Program-made: the position numbers and the translations under genes
From: Taxawa tesnikishii (nom. ined.)
Lineage: Eukaryota; Ascomycota; Dothideomycetes; Dothideales
DNA length: 64,000 bases
Direction: 5' to 3'
Assembly: GCA_030247885.1 (NCBI GenBank)
Contig: JAPDRO010000008.1
Coordinates: forward strand, 124,001-188,000
Shown: one piece after another, positions 16,773-27,495 of the stretch
Layout: the number at the start of each line of letters is the position of its first letter
Position numbering within the stretch: the first letter of the stretch is position 1
The notes under the pieces: generated by a model
Told to the model about the DNA's origin: nothing
The model's input: the letters and a program-made list of their open reading frames with translations, nothing else
The model's database searches: none

Positions 16773-17815
16773 GATGAGCTTGTGTGGACCGAGACCGAGG
16801 AACTATGGAACCAAAAAAAAAAAGAAATTGGGTGTCGTGTGCTCGCTCCCGAGAGAGGCAGGTGCAGCAGAAAGGTGTGGCCGCGCAGGTTGACGCTAGC
16901 GTGAGACGCAGGCCACCGAAACGGGGATGGTTTGGTAGGATCATTAAGTGATGGGGGAGAGCCGTGATCATACATCCCTTGGAACCCAAGGTACTGGTAC
17001 CCTTGAAGCCAGAGATTCTGAATACGCAAGCCTCGTGTGTCATCCTACTTGTATCACAAATTCACCGTAAAGAAAGAAGCAATGGGAGTTATGACTCCCC
17101 AGCGCACAATCCCGTCTGGCGTGATCACATAGAGTGGGCTTCGGGTCGAGCACGAAGGAAAAGGTCTCAATCACGCAATCCCGTTTACGTCTGCAGCGGT
17201 TCGCCGTCACATCACTCTCTGCGATTGACGGTCAATCCAGAGGATTGGACTCGATGGACAAACTGGACCATTGTGAGTTGGATTTTTTTTTTTTAGAAAA
17301 TAGTAATGCAGTACCGGCATAGCGAAGGTGTGTGACTGACCGTATGCCATTGAAAGCAAACGAGATATGGGCTACACAACGCCAGAGCGATTGTCACGTC
17401 AATCATCGACGGTAGGAGAACTTCAAGATAGTCCATGGATTTGAACATCTCAAGGACTATTGGGTAATTGGACAAACCACTCATGGTGACAAGGATGCGA
17501 CTCAGAAGCACAAGTGACATGGAATGTGTATACACTGGGATCTTTGATGAACTGGACCCCATAGGCAAACAGTTTAGGTGGCATTATGTACGAGAATCAT
17601 AACGAAATGGCGAGTTGTAGACGGACTGTAAGAAACATGGCACACTCGTCTCATCGCGCAGCCAACAACCCAGAACTGTTCGAGAAACAGTTCTTACAAG
17701 ACTTCTCCCCGGTACAAGAAACCCGGGCGACGGGATATCATCAAAATTAATAAAATCACAAAACCAACGACCATCTATACAACCTTTCATGTAAGCAAAA
17801 CTTTTGTCTTCGCGT
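16773..17815. other. convergent intergenic region with poly-A and poly-T tracts
   Basis: About 1 kb between convergent genes. It holds a 12-13-nt A tract near 16815 and a T tract near 17283. The open frame at 17293-17568 (-) shows no family motif and no splice partner. Nothing else supported. Confidence 0.5.
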
Positions 17816-20484
17816 TTACGCAGGCTTGAAAGCCGGGTCGGGATCCTCCTGCAGACTCTTGCCGTTGCCCAGGATGACATTAGGCTCCTCGTGCGGGTGC
17901 CGTGGAGCGTTCTGAATATTGGCAATGGCGCTCTGCAAAGCGCTGGTCAAGTCGATGTGGAAGAACGGTCTGTTCAGACCCTGCACCACGGCGACCCTAA
18001 CGTTCGCGTCGGGTTTGTATGCCTTGCTGCTGCGGATTGCCTTCTCAACACTATTGCGGCTCGAATCGCTATCGGGAGTGTTGATGCCTTCCACCTCACG
18101 TGCGCCTTCGGAGTGGGCTCGCTCGAGGTCGTGCGTTCGCTGGCGCTTGAGTTCGTCCTTGTTGAGTTTCCACTCCGCGGCCGCGGCAGCGCTGGAGTCA
18201 CCACCAAGTTCGGCAACGCTGAAGATGGGCTTCCAGCGCGAAATCACGCCATCGGCTTCAGGGGTTGGGTAGCCGAATCCGGCGGCGGCCAGAGCGCGCT
18301 TTGTCCAGCGGTTGGTGATGCAGGCGAAGTGCCATTGCACAGTCTCTGGAGATGTATAGCGGTCGAGTTGGTTGCGAACGTCAATCAAATGCTGAGTGGA
18401 TGTAATATCGACGTTGTTGACCGAAGAAAAGTCGAGGATGATAGCCTTAAGGGTAGGCTTGTCCAAATCAACCTTCGGAGCCTTGCCGCGACGTGGGCCG
18501 GGATCGTTCCATGGGCGATCACCCGGTCTGCCATAAGCATTCGGGTCAGTGCGTCGCGTGTTCGCAAAGATGTGTTCAACCATGTAGTCAAGGTAGTGGT
18601 TCGCGTTCGGGTAGTTGTAACCCTCGGAGAATCTGTAGATGAAAACGCCCGGGTATGGTGCATCGACTTCGATCATTGGATTGGATCCATCACGATGGTC
18701 GATAGGCAAGAAAATGTTCCTGACGCTCGTCTCCGGGTCGTTGTCTGGGCGGCGGTTGCTGCCGGCTGGTTTGTCCTCATCGATGAGGTGATCTCCCACG
18801 ACTGAGTGAACCTTCACCCTACCCATGAAGCGACCACGAGCCTTGAAGACACGGAAAAGCAACACCGCCGCAGACACCGAGATGGTGACGTAGACACCTA
18901 TTTCAATGGTGGTGAAGACAGTGACAATGACACCAGCAAAGAAGATGAACACCTCGAGAGGCGAAATCCTCCAGAACTGGTAAACAGTGTTGGGAGGTGT
19001 AATCAAATCTCCGACAGCGTGAATGATGACTGCGGAAAGCACCGCGCTTGGAATATAGAAGAAAACCGCTGGCAAGGCGTAGATGGCCAGAAGAACCACA
19101 ACGGCAGTGATGACACCAGCGAATGGGGTACGGACACCGGCCTTGGACTTGATCGCAGTACGGGAGAAGGAACCGGTCGCTGGGTAACCTCCTAAGAATG
19201 GTCCCAGAAGGTTAGAAACGCCGATAGCGACCAGCTCTTGAGATGGGTTGATCGTGTAGTTGTTGACACGACCGAAGGACTTCGCAATGGAAATATGCTC
19301 AATGAGCAGCACGATGATGGATGCTGGAAGTTCGCTGGCGAAGAGGCTGACGATCTCGCTATCGACCTGTGGTACGGCAGCATGTTTGAAACCTACGTCG
19401 CGTGTCAGTAGGCCACACATGGTTCAACGCCAATAGACTGCGACTTACCTCTAGGTACGGATCCGAGGATCTTGAAGGGCGACTTTTTGAGTTGTGGTTG
19501 GGAAGGTGCATGTTGACCAAGTAGCTGATCAAAGTGTAGAGAAGGATGACAAACACCGTCCGCAGAGTGGACAGGAAGAAAAACAGTCTCCTGTGCTTTG
19601 GAATCTTGTTGCCTAGAAACGTGAATCCGGATCTGATGATGTAAAGCATTGCAAGAGCTGTAAGACCCATTGCGGCATTCAGGTCAGACCGTCCCAGATG
19701 CTTCAGTATGTTGATGAACACCTGGTAGGTGGCATCACGAGTCGAGAAACCAGTAATTCCCATCATTGTAGGCACTTGACCAACTGCAATATTCAGCGCA
19801 GAGCCAGTCATAAAGGCGGAAATCGAGGTGAGCGAGATCAAGTCGACGAGCCATCCCAGGCGAGCAAGTCCAAGGAAGCACACGATGCCACCGACGATGA
19901 TGGAGAGGGCAGATGCGATAATGTGGCCAGGAATATCTGGGCGTTCCTTTTGCGCGGCAAGGACGATGTTACCGACTATCGTGGACATGACTGCGACAGG
20001 CTGATGACGGTCAGCATACACTGCATCCATGCTTCCGGGGCAGATGACTTACACCAATGGTAATATCTTTGGACGTTGCGAAGAACCAGTATATCAGAAC
20101 ACCCATGAAGGAAGAGTACAGTCCGTACTCGACTGGGAGTTCAGCCAATTGAGCGTAGGCCATACCTTGAGGAACGACCACGGCACCGATAGTGATACCG
20201 GCGACCAGATCTCCTGCAAGCCATTGCAAGTTGTACCGACCGATCCAGTGAGTGAATGGGAACAGGCTGCGGGCGTATCGTGCAAGATCTCTGCCGCTGG
20301 GAATAGTATCGGAGACCCATTCTGCAACGGTTGGTTCCTGTTCAACGTAGGTGTCGGCGCTGGATACCGAAAAGACAGATTCGCCCCGAGTAATTTTGTC
20401 GGCGGCAAGCTCGTGGCGGTAGTCAAGCTTGATTCCAAGGACCTTAGCAAGGCCGTGGCCAATCTTGGTGCTGGTGTTGGCCAT
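17816..20484 (-). CDS. SulP sulfate permease with STAS domain
   Basis: Plasma-membrane sulfate transporter of the SLC26/SulP family. Exons 20053-20484, 19449-20000 and 17816-19392 (introns 52 and 56 nt). The N-terminus (MANTSTKIGHGLAKVLG) leads to the SulP signature GDLVAGITIGAVVVPQGMAYAQLAELPVEYGLYSSF, about ten hydrophobic segments with GGIVCFLGLARLGWLVDLISLTSISAFMTGSALNI, then ISPLEVFIFFAGVIVTVFTTIEIGVYVTISVSAAVLLFRV and a cytosolic STAS domain (KAIILDFSSVNNVDITSTQHLIDVRNQL) with a long acidic/basic tail. A frame break sits in the T-run 19484-19488 (+ strand); one more base gives HNSKKSPFKILGSVPRGFKHAAVP. The antisense open frame at 17804-18805 is a shadow. Sulfate as substrate is inferred from family resemblance. 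Confidence 0.92.
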
Positions 20485-22051
20485 GTTGATGCTGTTTCAG
20501 CAGACGTAGATCCGGTTAGACGGCACTGCTTGAGACAGGCAGCAAAGGCGGATGCCCTTATAGGGAGAAGGGTAGAAAAAGTACTGCGGTGGCTGCAATC
20601 GCGTGCTGGAGGTGTTCTAGGTGAGAACCGAACGTTGTACGCCGACAGACTCTGAATGACACAAGCGTGAAGGGGAGATCTGGTCGATCGACGCAGGATT
20701 CACGCGGCTTGATGTAGGAGATGCAGCAAAGTTGTCGTGTACGCCGCGTAAAAGATAGTCCAATAGAACGCCACCCAAAACGAGTAAGGGGTGAGGATGG
20801 GGGTCCAGACGGATGAGGCTTGAGAGGGTCAACCGCCGCGATGGCACGAGTATAGCGTGGATGGTCCAGAAATCGATACCACCAGCAGGGAGTCAACGCG
20901 AGATTGCCTAAGGCTACGCCGAAAGCTCGCAAGCAGGGATGAGAGTGGTGTGGATGGGTGAGAAAGCACGAGACAGACCAAGAAAGGACAGATTTGAATT
21001 GGGGTCGGTTTAAAGGCGCGCTGGGCGTGTCTGATGTCGTTGGGCCCAGATCATGACGGCGGCGAAACCGCAGTTTTCGGCGCAGGGAAACACATTCTGT
21101 TGCGGTCTTCTGCGGAGCGTGCGATGATGTGATCGACTAGAGTCCGTAAAGGGTTAAGGTGGCCGGCATCGTTGCATGCTCCAGCGTTCGGCTACGTGCA
21201 GGGGTCGTGCGCTTAATGCTGGCGTGGCTGTCCCCAAAGAGCCCAATGAAACGGTGTATTGATTACGTGCTTGAGCACTATACTGTCGTCTTCGCAGCCG
21301 CACCATACTTTGACTTTGCTGTTCGCCGGTCAGCGCTGCTGTGTTTCCAAATCGTGCAGGATCTTCTGGGGAACACTGGTATGGGCCGTCGCATGAACGG
21401 CGTCGACAGGCTATGACGGCAGCGGAAGGCAAAGAATGTTTTGCAGTGGACCAACAAAGGGTCGGCCTTGCTTGAACCTGTCCGCAGAACTCAATGGAGA
21501 CGCGAGAATAAGGCGTGATCGATGCCAAGCTATTAGCCCCATCTGTGTGCGTAACAGCTTGCATGTGTCCGGCAGATACCAACGGGCCGTCAAATCGAGA
21601 ACCCCCAGCCAAGTCAACCGAGTCGACGCGTACTTGTACCGCCGATGTGATGCCAGACATCGCTCGACTGCACATCGAACGGCACAACGACTTGTCTCTT
21701 CACCGCCGGGTCGGGTCATTGCTGTCTCTCCCTACCACGTGTGGAAGTCCGGGAACAGAAGCATACAGCGGTGGACTTTTGCGCAGGGATGCAAGTGGTA
21801 GAGACCGTCTAGCCTAACAAGCATCGTTGCGTTCTGTTCCTGCGTGCTGTTTCTTCAACAGACTGTGGGAAAAGCAACAGCCACCACGTGACTGCGCATC
21901 CGTAGGGCTGAACCCGTGGGGTCGGTTGGAAACGCCGCAGCCACGGTTTGAAGCGTTTGTTTAGACTACGCATTCCGTGCGATACAGCAACACTCGTGTT
22001 CACTGCCATTCGAGCCCCCAATCTTTTTAATACGCGCACACTCCCGCCAGC
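20485..22051. other. divergent intergenic / promoter region
   Basis: About 1.5 kb between the sulfate permease (-) and bub2 (+). Short overlapping open frames on both strands have no recognisable motif. It presumably holds both promoters. Confidence 0.5.
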
Positions 22052-23171
22052 ATGAGCAACCTCGATCTTCTCATGCTCAAAGGCCCCCGGCCGGGGATCT
22101 CGCGAGTGGACTCGAGCAGCTTCGATACAACGTCCTCACCGACGGCATTCCCAGTAACAGCGATGGCATGGTTGGTGTCCGACAGCAGAGCAACCGCAAG
22201 CTCCTACTTACAGTAACCACAGTCAGAGCTTCGCATATACATCTGGCTAACCCTGCTCAATGCGCCGCCCCTGCGCACCGACGTCTATCTCGACCTTGTC
22301 CGCCAAGGGGCCTCCCCGCGTATGCGAAGATTCGTAACGACACCTTTCGCACTCTCACCACGGACCCTCTCTTTCGTCGACGTGTCACAGAAAACAGCCT
22401 GACACGTGTGCTCAATGCCATAGCCTGGAAAATGCATGACGCTCATGAGGCGAGGGTCAACGGCTGGATGTCTCCCCGACACTGGGTGTTCCAAAGAGCA
22501 TAGACGGAGATCATGTGTACCCCTCTCCTGGTTCGGTCTCAGCAAGGACACGCGGTTCCGTTACGGGAACAGAAGGCTCGGAAGCTGGTGATGCCTCATC
22601 GCATGTTGGCTATGTTCAAGGCATGAATGTTTTGGCTGCCCCTTTCCTCTACGCTGCAAGAAGCGAGGTTGAAGCGTTTGCGGCATTCGATCGATTTATC
22701 ACCCATGAGGTTCCTGGATACGTAAGGGGATCTATGGAAGGAGTTCACAAAGGTCTTGCTTTGGTTGACAAAATCCTTGCCATCGTTGATCCCAAGCTTT
22801 CATCGTATCTTGCTTCCAAAGGAATGGAGGCCAGAATCTACGGGTTTGCCAGCGTCCTCACAATGTGCGCTTGTACCCCGCCATTGCCAGAAGTGTTGCA
22901 GCTGTGGGATTTCTTTTTCGCATACGGACCACACCTGAACCTACTGTGCATCGTCGCCCAGCTTGTTCTGATCAGAGACCAAATCCTGAGCAGCCCAAGG
23001 TACGAGCAGAATGGTTGTTCATCACATGATGGTACTGACCCTCGACAGTCCAAACCAAATTCTGCGCTCTCTTCCCCGCTTCAAGCATCCAACATTAAGG
23101 CTATCGCGATATCTTTCCTCAGGAAAATCCCTGATGATCTTTACGCACAGATCGTCAGTCATGCGAAGTGA
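22052..23171 (+). CDS. bub2: Bub2-type TBC GAP, spindle-position checkpoint / septation
   Basis: GTPase-activating component that, with Bfa1, restrains the Tem1-type GTPase at spindle pole bodies (family knowledge; byr4/cdc16 equivalents control septation). Start MSNLDLLMLKGPRPG; exons 22052-22170, 22223-22999 and 23049-23171. Blocks typical of Bub2: LEQLRYNVLTDGIPSNSDGM, ELRIYIWLTLLNAPPLRTDVYLDLV, YAKIRNDTFRTLTTDPLFRRRVTENSLTRVLNAIAWK, YVQGMNVLAAPFLYAARSE, FITHEVPGYVRG, EARIYGFASVLTMCACTPPLPEVLQLWDFFFAYGPHLNLLCIVAQL, and IKAIAISFLRKIPDDLYAQIVSHAK. Four one-base frame breaks lie at G/C runs 22093-22096, 22314-22317, 22474-22477 and 23074-23077. Adding one base at each restores a protein that matches the family end to end. 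Sequencing under-calls are far likelier than four independent mutations. Confidence 0.9.
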
Positions 23172-23900
23172 GGCCATCCGCCTATCATCTCGAAGCCGTC
23201 CCTTGACCTTGATGAAGCCATCGGTTTTGTTGCAAGGACCCCTCCAGCGACAACTACTGCAGTCTTGCAGCTGCGAGTGCAAGAAGCGCCAAGTCCAGCT
23301 CGTGCTTTCATCTGTATAGAGTATTGATGAATTCTTGAGAGACTGCATGACAGGGTTTCAAATCCCTTCATCGAGCCACTCAAGTATGACGATTGAACCA
23401 ACGACGCCCAGCGGACCAGTTTCGGCACTTCAGCTTGCAGCCGTACATTGGAATGACACGAGACGATGCGAATATGGGCAGAGTGGAGCGCCCAAGTAAA
23501 CCCGCGCGGGAAAGCACGGAAGCGGCGGGTATTTCGGAGGTTTAGCTGAACGTTGAAGAGCTGATGAATTGTGTGTCGTACTGCGTAAAACGCGATATAG
23601 CAGGAAGTGCTGTGTAAATGTTTAACGAGATGTCTGATTGTTTCTCCCGTCAACCAAGAAATCGGATGTATGACAATGCCAAGGCCATCAATCAGCGGCT
23701 GACCCGCATGCTCATGCTGCGCCTCGTGCAGAGTGCATGATTGATGCGCCTTCCACTGCATCCTACGTCCAAACCCCATCGAGAGCCATCACAATATCGC
23801 TGTATTCATATCGACACATATATCTCTGTTTCGGTGCTCTCAGTTTCTCTCTCTCCGATCCGAGTACTGCTCCCCTCCAAGGAAGCCGCGGCGACCAATC
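23172..23900. other. intergenic, no gene recognised
   Basis: About 0.7 kb between bub2 and the next gene on the same strand. An antisense open frame (23159-23779) overlaps the bub2 3' end and has no family motif, so I left it out. Confidence 0.45.
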
Positions 23901-24377
23901 ATGGAGGAAACCCCAATCTCGCCCGTCCAGCCCAGCAGGCCTGAATTGAGTGTGGACAGCGCAGCCATTGATACAGTTCCTGTCGAATTAGACGGTACAC
24001 CTACCTCACCAGAACAGCTGAAGGCCAAATTACGTCCATCCGCACATCCTGTGGACGGCGCATCAGCAAGCGCAGAAGACCAACAGGTACTAAAACCAAT
24101 GCCTTCTTTAGACCTTCTGTGGCGGTCGTGCGATGTTGTATACAAAAGCAGCTGCGTTTTCTTCACCACTGCCATGTTTTGCAATGGTATAGGTGGCTTT
24201 CTGACATCAATGGTGAAACAGAAACTTGCAGAGCTGATCTCGCTGCGAAAAAGTGATCCGGCAGTGATGCAGGACATACCTATGACACCTGGAGCCGAAG
24301 AGTTCGACATCGCCGGTGTCACAAAGGAATTGTCAAATGGCAGCGAAGCTCCAAAGGGAACTTCAATGGCGTCTTGA
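23901..24377 (+). CDS. small protein of unknown function
   Basis: Open frame of 158 codons, MEETPISPVQPSRPELSVDSAAIDTVPVELDGTPTS..., with a disordered acidic Ser/Pro-rich N-terminus and a C-terminal helix KLAELISLRKSDPAVMQDIPMTPGAEEFDIAGVTKEL. The middle 45 codons (24087-24221) are hydrophobic, unlike the flanks. They are bounded by GTACTA and ACAG and are exactly a multiple of three. They could be an intron whose removal joins AEDQQ to KLAELISLRK, giving a 113-residue protein that stays in frame either way. No homologous family recognised. Start is the only ATG before the frame; moderate confidence that it is a real gene. Confidence 0.5.
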   Translation: MEETPISPVQPSRPELSVDSAAIDTVPVELDGTPTSPEQLKAKLRPSAHPVDGASASAEDQQVLKPMPSLDLLWRSCDVVYKSSCVFFTTAMFCNGIGGFLTSMVKQKLAELISLRKSDPAVMQDIPMTPGAEEFDIAGVTKELSNGSEAPKGTSMAS

Positions 24378-24773
24378 ACTGTAAGGTGATGGGGTATATG
24401 CATGGCTGCTGGAATGTGGCTTATGTTCCGAAGAACCTCAACCTCGTCGCACACAACCCAACTTTCTCCCGTCCTTTCTCATCTCATGTCCCGCATCAGC
24501 TCCTTGGATGTTTCGTTTAGGTCTTTGGAACTGTATACATGTGGCCGCTTCCGGCAATGGCCTCTCACTCGCTTTCTTTGTTTGCCCGCCTTTGTCTTGA
24601 GCGATACGTTTTCGGTCGTCACGCCTCAAGGCTCCGTCTAAGTCATGTCTTTCTTTGTCTTGGTTCACGCCTGCCGGTACACGTCGCTCGGTACATACAC
24701 CTCATGGCTGTCCAAATCCTACGTACAGGAAATTCGACCCCGTCATAAACTATATCAATTCCCAACTGGGAAA
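24378..24773. other. intergenic / 5' leader of next gene
   Basis: The reading frame of the following gene is open back to an ATG at 24645, but the residues added there are not distinctive. No other gene seen. Confidence 0.4.
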
Positions 24774-26954
24774 ATGCAGAGCCCGCAGCCACGGTTCAGA
24801 AAGCCGCCTGATATTCTCAGTCATACACCTCCGTCTTCCCTTAGTGGCATGGAAAGAACAGTTCCGTCTTTCCAGAGCTTCGTTAAACGGACCCCTACAC
24901 CAGACCAGCACAAGCCGTTACCGCCTCCACCGCCTCAAGAGCAGGAAATAGTTTCTCCGTATCTATCGCGCAGAAGATCATCGAGTGTCTACAGCAGAAC
25001 GATTAGCCAATGGGCATCAACACCAGAATCGTGGCACAGCCGCGATCTTGCTGTAGCGGACATGTTCCTGCAGCCCACAGCATACAATCTGAGCACGCCG
25101 CAGCTGATAGACAAACCACCAGAGCGATTAGAACAGCCTCTGCTTCAACCACGAACGTATTCTCCACTACTCGCGAGCCCCTCACCGAGTCCGCCAACAG
25201 GTCGTTCACCAGCCCCGAGCCCACGTCCTGCTTTCCATCAATCGCCATCGCCAGCAGAAGCGCCAGGGCCCTCTGTGCTCCTGCCGCCGCCGCCCAAGCC
25301 GATGACTAACTGGAGCCCGCAGCACTTTGAAACGATGTCACTGAACAAGGCAAAAGCTACCTCGCGCTTGAAAGGCGCCACCCCGCTTTGCCGGAAGAGT
25401 TAAGAGCAATGTCGAAGGCTCGCGTACGCTCGCCGCTCCGGCGTAGCCGTTCGCTAGAGCCTATAGGTTCTCCGAACAACTTCACAGGTCCACCAGCTTT
25501 GTTTACCTTTCACCAGTTTTCGGAGTCAGAGACATCTTCGTTGCGGCCTCCTCTGACTGCAAAGCGACTGGATGGCAAGGATGTTTTCCCGGTCACACCT
25601 TCCCATGCTCATTTCGGTATCCCACGGGTGGACCGTACACAATCTAACACCTCATTCGGTGGGAAGGACGCAAAGTACAGTCCTGGGCCGCCGTTGATGG
25701 CTCAACCCAGGAAATCCTCCAGAGAAAAGGTGGTACAAGCGCTTGGTATGTACGATTATGAGGAGCCTGCCTATGAAGCTCGGGGGCGGACGCGGCGGAG
25801 GTCTACAACAGGGCCTCGAAACATAAAGTATACGCATTGTATGCCACCGCACGGTGTGCCAGCTGCCGAAGAAGACGAATTGGAGCTGTCCGAAGCGCAA
25901 CGATTGGCGGAAGAGTACCACGACCTCCTGAACCAGCAGAAACTCGGACTGAAGACTGTCGACACCGAAGAATCCGAAGGCGCAGGAGCAGACATCAGGC
26001 TAGTACCGCAGCCTCTTTTCCACAGCCTTAAGGCTTCTTCGAAGCGGCCATCTATGCCGTACAGGGCCAGCTCACGCAACAGCAGTGCTGCGACTCCTGC
26101 CATTAGGGACACACGTCAAGACATACGCAAGAAGAAACGCCGCTCGAGTCTGAAAGAAGCAATGCGAATGCCTTCCTTCCCGCTCAAGCTCTCTCTAACA
26201 CCCACCCCGACCAAACGCCGCAGCACCAGCGGCAGCATTCCCATTTCTCCACCCATCTCTCCCGACTCCAACGCCAGCAGCCCGCACCAGTCACCCACCT
26301 TTGCACCTCACTACCAACAACCTGCCCTCCGCATCGAGACCGACCCCTCTCGCTTCGACCCCTCACACCGATTCCCATCCACTGCGCACCGCATCTCCCG
26401 AAACGGTGGCAATGCGTCACCCCAATCGGCGCCGTCGCTCATCAGTCCTCGCTCACCACCCCCAGCCGTCGACGACAATCCAACTATAGGACACCGACGC
26501 ATGGCCTCCGACGACGGGAGCACCGTCTCATCCGAAAAGTTCTTCTCCCGCCTCTTCCAGCGCCGTAACAACGACCACCCCGTCCCTGCCATGACTACCG
26601 CTGGCGTCAAACCCATCGACGGCACCTCCGCCCTAGCCACTCGCAGTAGTCCCTCCGACAAGAGCCCCAAGGTCAGCCAATGGTCTCCAGAAACGCCGAC
26701 GCCGAAGACGCCGCGGCTGGTCCACAGTATCGCGCCATCGCGTCCGACGGACGAGAGAGGAGCCGCGTTGAGGGAGGGTTTGACGCAGGAGGGCCAAGAG
26801 CGGGCTTCTGGCCCGCGTGCAAGAGACGAGGAAGGAGAGCAAGGCGAACAAGAGGAGGGAGGAATTGAAGAAATTGATCAGGGTAGTGCCGAAGTCGGGA
26901 GTTGGGCCTACGCCCCAGAGGGAGGAGCCAGAAGGTGGGAGGGAGTGGTTGTGA
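24774..26954 (+). CDS. large Ser/Pro-rich disordered protein of unknown function
   Basis: Start MQSPQPRFRKPPDILSHTPPSS. Nearly all of the protein is low-complexity Ser/Pro/Arg sequence with many SP/TP sites, e.g. RRRSSSVYSRTISQW, KPLPPPPPQEQE, RSPLRRSRSLEPIG and TPTPKTPRL. More ordered islands are EDELELSEAQRLAEEYHDLLNQQ and the C-terminal basic coiled segment ARVQETRKESKANKRREELKKLIRVVPKSGVGPTP, ending at the TGA 26952-26954. The frame changes at the C-run 25381-25384 (one extra base gives GATPALPEELRAMSK) and twice more near 26791-26804 (GGG runs). The C-terminus given here is therefore inferred from coding character, not read directly; the uncorrected frame would end about 40 bases later. 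The pattern suggests a phosphorylated regulatory or scaffold protein, but no function can be assigned. Confidence 0.65.
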
Positions 26955-27495
26955 CTGGGGCGGTAGAGGTCTTCTCAGCTCCCCTTGCGATATAACCTCT
27001 GTATGACATGCTTGCTGGTGCCATACTGGTGATATGCTGGAGTCTTCTGTCTGGGTCAGTGGCGCGTTTGTTACTGTCAGGATAAGCAGATGCAATTCGC
27101 ACTATCACGCATCGTATCCGTGGTCGCACCTCATGGCAGTGCCGAAAGAAAAGAAAAGGCATCGGGATGCAACAAGTGATGGAAAAGCGAACTTGGATCC
27201 AATTCATTCAACCGAATCAGTTGAGAACATGGTCAGATGATGCTTTTTGCCTTTTTGCCCTTGATACCACCATGATCACCATTCATGCCTGCCTAAAGTA
27301 CAGTCCCGAAGAAGAACCACCACCACCACCACCACCGGCAACGCCATGCTTCCGAACCAACTCATCTGATCAACGTCGTCTAGAATGACCGTCCCACGAT
27401 AACGCCTTGTACCTCCCTTAGCCTGTTTGCGCGCTCAAACGCCGAGGTCCAGAACGCGTCGGGTACGATGCTCTCCCCGACCCGGATGCTACTAC
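26955..27495. other. convergent intergenic region
   Basis: About 0.5 kb between two convergent genes, with a CCA/CCACC tract near 27318-27338. No gene supported. Confidence 0.45.

Noticed and set aside
17804-18805. 333-codon plus-strand open frame opposite the sulfate permease
   Set aside because: Shadow of the STAS/C-terminal coding region; no recognisable protein and no promoter of its own.
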